A stretch of DNA of 7,429 nucleotides from Flemingiibacterium sp045534235 (GTDB lineage Bacteria; Bacillota; Clostridia; Oscillospirales; CAG-272): assembly GCA_045534235.1 (NCBI GenBank), contig JAZSJI010000209.1, forward strand, positions 1 through 7,429, given 5' to 3'. The notes under the pieces were generated by a model. It was not told where the DNA came from and ran no database searches. It worked only from the letters and a program-made list of their open reading frames with translations. Positions within the stretch are counted from its first letter, which is position 1. The number at the start of each line of letters is the position of its first letter. The translations under genes and the position numbers were made by a program. Positions 1 through 5,444 of this stretch are shown here, piece by piece.

Positions 1-18
1 TTATTTGTTTACTGCGGA
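1..18 (+). repeat. Left copy of an 18-base inverted repeat bracketing the acyltransferase gene
   Basis: Bases 1-18 (TTATTTGTTTACTGCGGA) are the exact reverse complement of 1254-1271. Similarity continues weakly inward: four of the next four-to-eight bases still match before it breaks down. The outward extent cannot be seen because the window begins here. The pair encloses the acyltransferase-like gene, its promoter, the palindrome upstream of it and the 36-83 repeat. A chance 18-base match over about 1.25 kb is very unlikely, so shared origin is inferred. Its nature (element end or duplicated terminator-adjacent sequence) is unknown. Confidence 0.7.
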
Positions 19-35
19 ACAATTTTTTCTTGTTC

Positions 36-83
36 GTAGGGGAGACCTGCGGTCTCCCGCGGGCGAACACAGTTCGCCCCTAC
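36..83. repeat. 48-base double-hairpin palindromic repeat (GTAGGGG...CCCCTAC)
   Basis: The unit has outer ends GTAGGGG (36-42) and CCCCTAC (77-83) that pair. Inside are two 8-base hairpins, each with a three-base loop: 40-47 with 51-58 (loop TGC), and 61-68 with 72-79 (loop ACA). The outer pairing and the inner hairpins are mutually exclusive folds. A further 6-base hairpin, GAACAA (17-22) with TTGTTC (30-35), abuts the left edge. The unit resembles short dispersed palindromes common between genes in gut Clostridia; that resemblance is from memory, not a search. It lies 70 bases beyond the acyltransferase stop and may act as its transcript end or as an RNA-stabilising structure. Confidence 0.75.
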
Positions 84-152
84 CGTGTATTGGTAAAAGG
101 TTTTGCGATTTCTCCGCTAACTGTGCACGCCCTTTCGCTTCCGCTTTTAATA

Positions 153-1070
153 TTATCTTATGATCTCGCCGCGCTCGCCGTCGAAGAGGAGTACACCGTA
201 TCCGTTGCCGTGAGTGCAGCCCTCTTCTTTAAGATAGCTGATAAAGCTTCTGCGAAGCGTGCTGTCGCTCGGGAGCTTGTCAACACCGACGTCGTGCTTG
301 CGGTTGAATATGCGCCAGCAATCGTGGAACACGTTATAGGGGAACGTGAGAACGACGTCGTAGGAATCCACGAACTTTGCAATGTTGCTGCCGTCAGCGA
401 AAACCTTTTCTCTGTAGGGCGGCCAGAAGAGATACGAGTGGCACACGATAGGCATAATATTACTCTTAAGCTGGGGCTTGAAGAACTCGTACGCACGCTT
501 GTAGGACTCGATGCACGCTTCCTCGGTCAATTTTCCATCCGAGGGAATGTGCGAGAAGTAAACGGTGTCGCCCTTCTTAAGCTCCACGCCCGCCTTGGAA
601 TAGCTATCGGGAAGAAACTCCGAAACCTCAAGCTCGAGGCGTCCGAAGCGGAAAATGCGGATTGCGGTGAAGAGGAAGAACCAATCGCAGTAAACGCCCG
701 TAATGCCGTAAAGCTCGCGGCACTCGCGCACCTTAACGGTAAAGTCGGTAAGGCTCTCCCAAAGAAGGTCCTCGGAAATTCCGCGCTTTTCGTATTCGCG
801 CTTCATAAACGGAATCGTGAGCAGCCAGAACAGCAGCTCTGCCGTGTATCTGTGATAGCCCTCGGCACACTTTGCGTCGGTAAGTCTCAAATATTCCTTA
901 GTTCTTCTGTAAAGATCGTCGCGCGAGATCGCCATATCAAATTCGCAGTACTCGTTTGCGATAGGCGCGATATCGCCGCCCATCACCTCGTTTGCGGTAA
1001 GTATAAACTCGCGGTCAGATGGCTCAACGCCTATATTACAAAGTATTTCTCTCATTTCTGTTGTATTCAT
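153..1070 (-). CDS. Acyltransferase-like protein with NAT_N/GNAT_C (DUF5596-type) architecture
   Basis: This 305-residue soluble protein has no signal peptide or membrane segment. The N-terminal half (about 1-125) is a helical domain. The C-terminal half carries segments that I recognise from acyltransferase-domain proteins with a GNAT-like C-terminal fold: RIFRFGRLELEV (138-149), HIPSDGKLTEEACIES (174-189), CHSYLFWPP (210-218), SNIAKF (228-233), and a closing stretch from LPSDSTLRR to GNGYGVLLF (266-296). Family assignment is from motif memory. Substrate and acyl donor are unknown. I chose the ATG at 1070 because GGAG (1077-1080) sits six bases before it. An ATG four codons upstream (1082) overlaps that GGAG and has no site of its own. 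The gene has its own near-consensus promoter, so it is probably monocistronic. No catalytic residue can be assigned with certainty. Confidence 0.8.
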   Translation of the reverse strand: MNTTEMREILCNIGVEPSDREFILTANEVMGGDIAPIANEYCEFDMAISRDDLYRRTKEYLRLTDAKCAEGYHRYTAELLFWLLTIPFMKREYEKRGISEDLLWESLTDFTVKVRECRELYGITGVYCDWFFLFTAIRIFRFGRLELEVSEFLPDSYSKAGVELKKGDTVYFSHIPSDGKLTEEACIESYKRAYEFFKPQLKSNIMPIVCHSYLFWPPYREKVFADGSNIAKFVDSYDVVLTFPYNVFHDCWRIFNRKHDVGVDKLPSDSTLRRSFISYLKEEGCTHGNGYGVLLFDGERGEIIR

Positions 1071-1109
1071 AATAATCTCCATTTCGCCGCGTAATGCGAT
1101 TTTACCTAT

Positions 1110-1138
1110 ATTTTATAGCACACACTTACCCTTGTCAA
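1110..1138 (-). promoter_or_regulatory. Sigma-A promoter of the acyltransferase-like gene
   Basis: Read on the minus strand, a perfect -35 box TTGACA (1133-1138) is followed by exactly 17 bases and then TAAAAT (1110-1115), a 5/6 match to TATAAT. Transcription would start near 1103, giving a leader of roughly 33 bases that contains the GGAG site. This is the clearest promoter in the window. Confidence 0.85.
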
Positions 1139-1147
1139 TAGATTTTA

Positions 1148-1174
1148 GTATACAAAACATATATTTTTGTATAC
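1148..1174. promoter_or_regulatory. 27-base palindrome upstream of the promoter, probable operator
   Basis: GTATACAAAA (1148-1157) and TTTTGTATAC (1165-1174) form perfect 10-base arms around a seven-base spacer. Each arm holds the self-palindromic GTATAC, and the two hexamer centres are 21 bases apart, two turns of DNA, so both face the same side of the helix. The palindrome ends 10 bases from the -35 box. The layout suits a dimeric regulator acting from upstream, possibly one using TTGTATACAA-like half sites such as GntR-family proteins. No regulator gene is visible in the window. Confidence 0.6.
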
Positions 1175-1253
1175 CAAAGCAGCGCTGAGCGCAAAGCGTG
1201 ATGTTCTTATCGGAGAAATGACGAATCAGATTGCTACCATGCAGCAAAGTTGA

Positions 1254-1271
1254 TCCGCAGTAAACAAATAA
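1254..1271 (-). repeat. Right copy of the 18-base inverted repeat
   Basis: This is the exact reverse complement of bases 1-18. It lies between the stop of a short open plus-strand frame (1149-1253) and the hairpin at 1278-1302, so the right boundary of the bracketed acyltransferase unit coincides with a terminator region. Confidence 0.7.
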
Positions 1272-1277
1272 TTAACG

Positions 1278-1311
1278 CCGACAGATTTTCAGGGTCTGTC
1301 GGGGAATTTTT
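1278..1311. terminator. Hairpin terminator, probably bidirectional
   Basis: CCGACAGA (1278-1285) pairs perfectly with TCTGTCGG (1295-1302) around a nine-base loop. Plus-strand transcripts would meet GGAATTTTT, with five T at 1307-1311. Minus-strand transcripts leaving the small membrane-protein gene, whose stop is 46 bases earlier, would meet the T-rich TTAATTATTTGTTT. The structure would separate that gene from the acyltransferase promoter downstream. Confidence 0.6.
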
Positions 1312-1347
1312 CGAATTTGTGTAAGAGGGTTTCGATAGTATTAAAGA

Positions 1348-1677
1348 CTATCCACCGTACCGACCTTCTTTGAGTCGAATTTCTTTAGCAATTCCGTTTT
1401 CAAAATAAACTTCATACCAAAGTGAATTATCATAACTCATAATCCATTCGGGGGTATTGTCGCGAATCATATACGTTCCGTAAGTAATTTCTCCCGATTC
1501 GTTACGGCGCGATTTAGTAAATTCGCCATATCTTTCAACAACATCCTCTTCTGTTTTTCCAATAATAAAATTATCGTTGAATTTATAATAGGTAGGATGA
1601 TAATAATGGAAAATGCCGATTGATAATACCAAAAGAATAATTGTGCAAATAACCGAAAGAAGTATTTTCTTTTTCAC
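1348..1677 (-). CDS. Small N-terminally anchored membrane protein of unknown function
   Basis: This 109-residue protein opens with KKK and a hydrophobic segment at about residues 5-24 (ILLSVICTIILLVLSIGIF). A polar domain of about 85 residues follows, probably on the outer face of the membrane. Cys11 lacks a lipobox context, so it is more likely a membrane anchor than a lipoprotein. The stretch FIIGKTEEDVVERYG (37-51) followed by a strand-rich tail (WYEVYFENGIAKEIRL) recalls the small SmpA/OmlA-like or BLIP-like fold, but this is a weak resemblance. The start is GTG at 1677, six bases after GGAGG (1684-1688). An out-of-frame ATG at 1679 is followed at once by TGA and overlaps the real start as ATGTGA. 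No convincing promoter is seen upstream. Lower GC than its neighbours suggests it may be an accessory gene. Confidence 0.7.
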   Translation of the reverse strand: MKKKILLSVICTIILLVLSIGIFHYYHPTYYKFNDNFIIGKTEEDVVERYGEFTKSRRNESGEITYGTYMIRDNTPEWIMSYDNSLWYEVYFENGIAKEIRLKEGRYGG

Positions 1678-1791
1678 ATAGGACCTCCAATATATAATTT
1701 CTGTTTGTTATATAAGTCATTTATCGCCAGTTTCGCATTTGTATTACAAAGACTCAGGGCAAGGCCCATACCCCTAAGGTTGCGCGAATTC

Positions 1792-1838
1792 AAAGGCTCT
1801 CCCTTTGGGAGAGCTCCCGCGATAGCGGGTGAGAGGGC
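1792..1838 (-). repeat. Left inverted-repeat arm of the DUF559 cassette
   Basis: The outer block 1792-1813 contains a perfect hairpin, GCTCTCCC (1796-1803) with GGGAGAGC (1807-1814), loop TTT. A second hairpin, CCCGC (1816-1820) with GCGGG (1825-1829), loop GATA, follows. The inner end is GAGAGGGC (1831-1838). The outer 22 bases match the reverse complement of 2249-2270 at 21 of 22 positions, and the inner eight match 2223-2230 exactly. The middle hairpins differ in sequence but keep the same shape. For the minus-strand gene, this arm follows the stop and could end transcription. Confidence 0.85.
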
Positions 1839-1841
1839 GAT

Positions 1842-2219
1842 TTACAGCAATTTTTCTATTCTCTCATTGATCACTCTATCGATCATTCGGCAAACGCCGT
1901 CAAAATTTTCATCTATGTCTTTATTGGAAAAGCGCAAAACATAAATTCCATATCTGTCAAGAATTCCAGTTCTTGCCGCGTCGTGTGCTTTGCCCTGATT
2001 TGTATAGTGCTGTGAACCGTCAAGCTCTATCACAAGACGAGCACTATGACAATAAAAGTCCGCAATAAAATTATCTATGATTCGTTGCTTGTATATCTTT
2101 ACCGGGTAATATCGCAAAAAATCATACCATAAATGTTTTTCATGCCGAGTCATATTACGGCGTAAAATTCTTGCGACATTCAACAACTCATTATTTTTCT
2201 TTAACGGTTCTCGCTCCAT
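1842..2219 (-). CDS. DUF559 domain protein, Vsr-like endonuclease fold
   Basis: This 125-residue protein is almost entirely one DUF559 domain, a member of the PD-(D/E)XK nuclease superfamily related to very-short-patch repair endonucleases. The diagnostic stretch runs from the helical N-terminus (MTRHEKHLWYDFLR, 23-36) through KQRIIDNFIADFYC (44-57) to LVIELDGSQHY (62-72). Candidate catalytic or metal-binding residues are Asp54, Glu65, Asp67 and His71, all present. VLRFSNKDI (94-102) is the usual closing strand. The length is normal for stand-alone family members, so the gene looks intact. Nuclease activity is inferred from the family, and many members have no known target. The reading frame fills the space between two inverted repeat arms with only three bases to spare on each side. 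The ATG at 2219 is served by GGAG (2228-2231), eight bases upstream, lying inside the repeat arm. Confidence 0.9.
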   Translation of the reverse strand: MEREPLKKNNELLNVARILRRNMTRHEKHLWYDFLRYYPVKIYKQRIIDNFIADFYCHSARLVIELDGSQHYTNQGKAHDAARTGILDRYGIYVLRFSNKDIDENFDGVCRMIDRVINERIEKLL

Positions 2220-2222
2220 TTT

Positions 2223-2270
2223 GCCCTCTCCGTCGGCTACGCCGCCACCTCTCCCAAAGGGAGAGGCTTT
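2223..2270 (+). repeat. Right inverted-repeat arm of the DUF559 cassette, supplying its ribosome binding site
   Basis: The inner end GCCCTCTC (2223-2230) is followed by a small hairpin, CGGC (2234-2237) with GCCG (2241-2244). An outer perfect hairpin follows, CCTCTCCC (2248-2255) with GGGAGAGG (2259-2266), loop AAA, then five T (2268-2272). It mirrors 1792-1838. On the minus strand the inner end reads GGAGAGGGC just before the DUF559 ATG, so the repeat itself provides the Shine-Dalgarno site. Confidence 0.85.
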
Positions 2271-2281
2271 TTGTTAGCCCC

Positions 2282-2290
2282 ATTATAACA
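2282..2290 (-). promoter_or_regulatory. Possible extended -10 promoter for the DUF559 gene
   Basis: The minus strand reads TGTTATAAT, a perfect TATAAT (2282-2287) preceded by TG one base away. No good -35 box lies at the proper distance, but extended -10 promoters can work without one. Transcription would begin near 2275 and run through the right repeat arm into the DUF559 gene. It overlaps the T-run of the putative aminopeptidase terminator. Confidence 0.35.
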
Positions 2291-2311
2291 AAAAACCGCA
2301 GAGAAAACGGT
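2290..2311 (-). terminator. Weak terminator after the aminopeptidase gene
   Basis: On the minus strand ACCG (2308-2311) can pair with CGGT (2295-2298) across a nine-base loop, followed by six T (2290-2295). The stem is short, so termination may be partial and some transcripts could continue into the DUF559 gene. It starts 13 bases after the M29 stop codon. Confidence 0.4.
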
Positions 2312-2323
2312 CAGCGCCTTTCA

Positions 2324-3556
2324 TTATATTACAAAGTTGCCGTCCTCAAACACCTTAACATCAGTTCCGTCAGCCTTGATGCCGACAATCTCCATATCAG
2401 CCGTGCCGATCATAAAGTCGACGTGGTTTGCACTGCGGTTACCGCCGCGTGCGAGCAGCTCCTCCTCGGTAAGCTTTTCGCCACCCTTCATCGTGTCGGG
2501 GTAGCACTCGCCGAGCGCCAAATGGCAGGACGCGTTCTCGTCAAAGAGCGTGTTGTAGAAAAGTATGCCGAGGTTTGAAATAGGCGAGTCGTAAGGGATA
2601 AGCGCGACCTCTCCGAGTCGGCGCGAGCCCTCGTCGGTGTCAAGTAAGCGGTCGAGCGCACGAAGTCCCGATTCTGCGCCGTGGTTTACTACTGCGCCGT
2701 CCTTGAATTCAAGCCAGAACTTGTCGATAAGCTCGCCCTGATAGGACAGCGGCATTGCGGAATATACCTTACCCTCTGCCTTTCTGCAGTCTGGCATCGT
2801 GAATATCTCCTCGGTGGGCATATTCGGGAAGTATGACACCTTATCGCGGCACTTTTCCGAGCCGCCCTTCCAGATGTGTCCGTCGGCAAGACCTACGGTA
2901 AAATCGGTGCCAAGCGAGTTCTTCATACGAAGCGTTACAAAGCGCTCGGTATTCAGCACCTTAGCGCGGCGCTTTAACATTCTGTCGTGACGCTTCCACT
3001 TCTTAACGCAGTCGCCGCGTCCGATGCGTACGGTCTTGAAAATAGCCGCCCAAAGCTTCTTGACTGCGTTTGCAGGTGTGTCGCTTGGGAACACCTTCTT
3101 CGCCCAAGCCTCGTTCGGGTACGCAACGACAGTCCAGCGTACACCGCCCTCATCCATTATCTTATAGAACTCCTTGAACGCCTTGCGACCTGCGAGTGTG
3201 CTCGCCATCATCTTGTCGCTGTCTGCACCCGCAAAAATATCGGGATCCTCCGCCACGATAGCTATGGAAACACAGCCCTCGCGTGCGTAGTAGTTGCGCG
3301 ACTCTGCCTTCCACTCGGGTACAGTCTTAAACTGTTCAAGGTCGGCATAGTCGACGCGTATACGCGCCGCACGCTCATCGTCCCACATCATTACAACGTC
3401 CTTCGCGCCGAGCTTAAAGCACTCCTCCTCGACCATTCTGCCAAGCTCTGCCGCCTCAACGGGACAACGAAGTACAACGTATTTATCGCTCGTTACGTTT
3501 ACGCCGAGCGATGCGATTATTCTTGCATATTCCTGTAAATTTTCCTTGAATGCCAT
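2324..3556 (-). CDS. M29-family aminopeptidase (AmpS/PepS/aminopeptidase T-like)
   Basis: This 410-residue cytoplasmic metallo-aminopeptidase removes N-terminal residues from peptides, normally with two bound metal ions (Zn or Co in studied members). The N-terminal domain (about 1-210) includes KYVVLRCPVEAAELGRMVEE (25-44) and the conserved acidic DDERAARIRVDYA region. The C-terminal catalytic domain holds the full family ligand set: Glu250 in NMPTEEIFT, Glu316 in LGEVALIPYDSPI, His345 in NASCHLALG, Tyr352, and His378 and Asp380 in NHVDFMIGT. Length matches the family. The frame stays open 87 codons further upstream through element E1, but the ATG at 3556 is chosen because family similarity begins there and AAGGAG lies at 3567-3572. 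It probably works with the adjacent dipeptidase in recycling or using peptides. Confidence 0.95.
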   Translation of the reverse strand: MAFKENLQEYARIIASLGVNVTSDKYVVLRCPVEAAELGRMVEEECFKLGAKDVVMMWDDERAARIRVDYADLEQFKTVPEWKAESRNYYAREGCVSIAIVAEDPDIFAGADSDKMMASTLAGRKAFKEFYKIMDEGGVRWTVVAYPNEAWAKKVFPSDTPANAVKKLWAAIFKTVRIGRGDCVKKWKRHDRMLKRRAKVLNTERFVTLRMKNSLGTDFTVGLADGHIWKGGSEKCRDKVSYFPNMPTEEIFTMPDCRKAEGKVYSAMPLSYQGELIDKFWLEFKDGAVVNHGAESGLRALDRLLDTDEGSRRLGEVALIPYDSPISNLGILFYNTLFDENASCHLALGECYPDTMKGGEKLTEEELLARGGNRSANHVDFMIGTADMEIVGIKADGTDVKVFEDGNFVI

Positions 3557-3572
3557 AGTATTATATCTCCTT
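3557..3572 (-). promoter_or_regulatory. Ribosome binding site fixing the aminopeptidase start
   Basis: The leader reads AAGGAGATATAATACTATG, with GGAG ten bases before the ATG. It differs by only two bases from the leader of the dipeptidase gene at 5445-5460. The TATAAT inside it is too close to the start to be its own promoter. The match suggests a shared leader inherited with the neighbouring repeat, or a lineage-preferred leader. Confidence 0.75.
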
Positions 3573-3583
3573 TTTGTTAGTAT

Positions 3584-4170
3584 GGGAATACGGGGGATAC
3601 GGTCGCTTTTTGTAGAAAAGCAGTCGTTTGCAACGACGGCAAAAACTTTAATCAACGTTTTCGCTAAACTCTTGCTCGCAAAAGCAAGCTCGGAAGTTTT
3701 GTGCTCCCGATACGCAACCGCTCGAACTCGCTTCGATTTTCGTGTCCCGCGCCATATCCAGCCGGGAACCCTGCATCCCGGCAACTGTTTAGCGGCACCG
3801 AGCGATGGCGAAGTCACGTCAGAAGCATCGACTTAAGGCGCAGACGCTTCGCTGTGCGCCAAGTTAGCCGAAGCCGCAGGCGCGTTGCTACGCTCCGCGC
3901 AAAACGTTCGTGCGCGTTGTGCGCTACCTTCGCCGCCGAGCGAAGCAAGGCGGCACCCACTCACGTAAAGATGTCGCTAAAAAGCGATAACCACAAAACG
4001 GTTGCCGGGATGTGGGGCCCGGCTACCGAGAGCGCGGTGCACGAAGCTCGAAGCGTGATGTGCCGACCGAGAGCGCTAAATTCAGTTCTTGATTTCGCAA
4101 GCAAGATATGAGCGAAGCGTTGTATAAAAGTTCTTTGCACAGCTTTCTTTCAAGAAAGCGCGTTTCTCCT
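3584..4170. repeat. Element E1: long imperfect inverted-repeat element between the dipeptidase and aminopeptidase genes
   Basis: This 587-base noncoding element almost fills the 622-base gap, from eight bases after the dipeptidase stop to twelve bases before the aminopeptidase AAGGAG. Its left end is a hairpin (GCTTTT 3605-3610 with AAAAGC 3616-3621). The left arm ends in the 50-base core 3746-3795, containing hairpin GCCGGGA (3761-3767) with TCCCGGC (3776-3782). The right arm repeats the plan inverted: core-like 3985-4030 with GCCGGG (4004-4009) and CCCGGC (4018-4023), CGAGAGCGCTAAA (4068-4080), TGAGCGAAGCGTTG (4109-4122) and end hairpin GCTTTCTT (4142-4149) with AAGAAAGC (4152-4159). The centre (3796-3984) has more hairpins, for example GGCGCA (3837-3842) with TGCGCC (3855-3860) and GCCGCC (3932-3937) with GGCGGC (3949-3954). 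Open frames across it lack recognisable protein features. It may be a MITE-like mobile repeat, a structured RNA, or both. Confidence 0.85.
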
Positions 4171-4178
4171 CGCCCTCG

Positions 4179-5444
4179 TTATATATCCATCAACCTAAGT
4201 AGCGTCTGCGCGTAGATGCGCACTGCTTTGTCTACGTTGTCGACGGTGATGTATTCGTTTTTCTGATGCGCGGTTTCCTCACAGCCGGGCATAACGGGGC
4301 CGAAGGAAACGATATTCGGCATAGCGCGAGCGTACGTACCGCCACCCATTGTGAAGGGCTCGGTAGTATCGCCGGTCACCTCGCAGTAAACCTCGTGGAG
4401 AGTTTTGATGAGCGAGCCGTTTCTGTCCATATAAACGGGAGCCTTGTTAGCGCACGCATCCACGCTTACGCCGTACTGCGCACAGTTTGCCGTGAGCATC
4501 GTGAGTATCGCGTCGTAATTCTTGGTTACAGGATAGCGGATGTCGACCGTCATAACGACCTCGTCGCCGCGTACCTCTATAACACCGAGATTTAATGTAA
4601 GCTCGCCGCTCTCGCTGTCCCACGTGTTAACGCCAAGACCCGCACCGTCGCACTTTGCACCAAACTTCTTCGTCACAAACTCGGAGAGCGCACAAGGCGA
4701 CTTTTCGTTTACCGCCTTCATACATTCAATGATAGCGTTTACACCGAGCGCGGGAGTGCTGCCGTGTACCGACACGCCCGTTGCCGCAAACTTCTCGCCG
4801 CCGACTACGCACTCGCACGCATCAGGCACCATATTCGATGCCTGGCCGCCCGAAACGCTGTCAATGCCTGCCACGGAAAGAGGCATCTTGAGTTCGAACA
4901 CCGAAATACCCTTCTCACCGTATCCGCAGGGGAAATTAGCGTCGGGGGTAAAGCCGAACGTCGGAAGCTCCTCGTTTTCTTTGTAGTATTCCATATCGCG
5001 CCACTCGCCTGCTTCCTCGGTAAGGCCGAAGATGATGCGTACGCGACGCCCGAGGCGAATCTTCGCGTTTGCGAGCACGCGCATAGCGTAAATACACATA
5101 AGCGCAGGTCCCTTGTCGTCGAGTACACCGCGTCCGATGAGGCGCTCCTCACCGTCGACGGTAACGCGTGTCAGCGCGAAGGGGGGATAATCCCAATCCG
5201 CGCCCGCGGGAACGACGTCAAGATGTGCCAAAATGCCAATCATCTCATCACCCTCGCCGATCTCTGCCCAGCCGAGCATATTGCCGCACTTTTTGGTGCG
5301 AAAGCCGAAGCCCTCGCAAAGCGCGAGCACATAGTCAAGCGCGTCCGCACAGTTTTTGCCGAAGGGGTACGTTTCGTCGCCCTGCTCGGTAACGCTCGGA
5401 ATACGAAGAAGTCCGTCGAGATCGGTGTAAAATTGTTCTACCAT
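4179..5444 (-). CDS. M20-family metallodipeptidase (PepV/Sapep-like)
   Basis: This 421-residue cytoplasmic di-zinc peptidase probably cleaves dipeptides and related short substrates. The catalytic domain shows the M20 set: HLD (His74, Asp76) in ILAHLDVVPAG, bridging Asp109 in GRGVLDDKGP, Glu143 (general base) and Glu144 (metal) in GLTEEAGEW, Asp168 in FTPDANFPC, and His393 in ETAHQKNEY. MGGGTYARAMPNIVSFG near the C-terminus is characteristic of the PepV/Sapep group. A lid or dimerisation domain occupies roughly 180-340. It is somewhat shorter than typical PepV proteins (about 460-470 residues). A Thr replaces the Asp or Asn usually found just before the Glu pair, but the catalytic ligands are intact, so activity is expected. 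The start at 5444 follows AAGGAG at 5455-5460. Elements E2 and E1 flank it on the upstream and downstream sides. Confidence 0.93.
   Translation of the reverse strand: MVEQFYTDLDGLLRIPSVTEQGDETYPFGKNCADALDYVLALCEGFGFRTKKCGNMLGWAEIGEGDEMIGILAHLDVVPAGADWDYPPFALTRVTVDGEERLIGRGVLDDKGPALMCIYAMRVLANAKIRLGRRVRIIFGLTEEAGEWRDMEYYKENEELPTFGFTPDANFPCGYGEKGISVFELKMPLSVAGIDSVSGGQASNMVPDACECVVGGEKFAATGVSVHGSTPALGVNAIIECMKAVNEKSPCALSEFVTKKFGAKCDGAGLGVNTWDSESGELTLNLGVIEVRGDEVVMTVDIRYPVTKNYDAILTMLTANCAQYGVSVDACANKAPVYMDRNGSLIKTLHEVYCEVTGDTTEPFTMGGGTYARAMPNIVSFGPVMPGCEETAHQKNEYITVDNVDKAVRIYAQTLLRLMDI

Noticed and set aside
153..1082. Upstream ATG at 1082 for the acyltransferase-like gene
   Set aside because: That ATG overlaps the GGAG that is well spaced for the ATG at 1070, and it has no ribosome binding site of its own.
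30..1094. Long plus-strand open frame of 354 codons
   Set aside because: It is antisense to the acyltransferase-like gene, crosses the 36-83 hairpin repeat, has no ribosome binding site and shows no recognisable motifs.
1792..2270. Insertion sequence with transposase
   Set aside because: The only protein between the arms is DUF559, which is nuclease-like and lacks transposase features. No clear target-site duplication flanks the arms.
3701..4111. Plus-strand open frame across E1
   Set aside because: It spans both inverted arms of the element, and the E2 copy does not keep the frame, so it is not a conserved gene.
3584..4170. Group II intron, riboswitch or attenuator for E1/E2
   Set aside because: No group II domain V-like sequence, no intron-encoded protein, no known aptamer core recognised and no terminator T-run before the downstream start. 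It is kept as an unclassified element.
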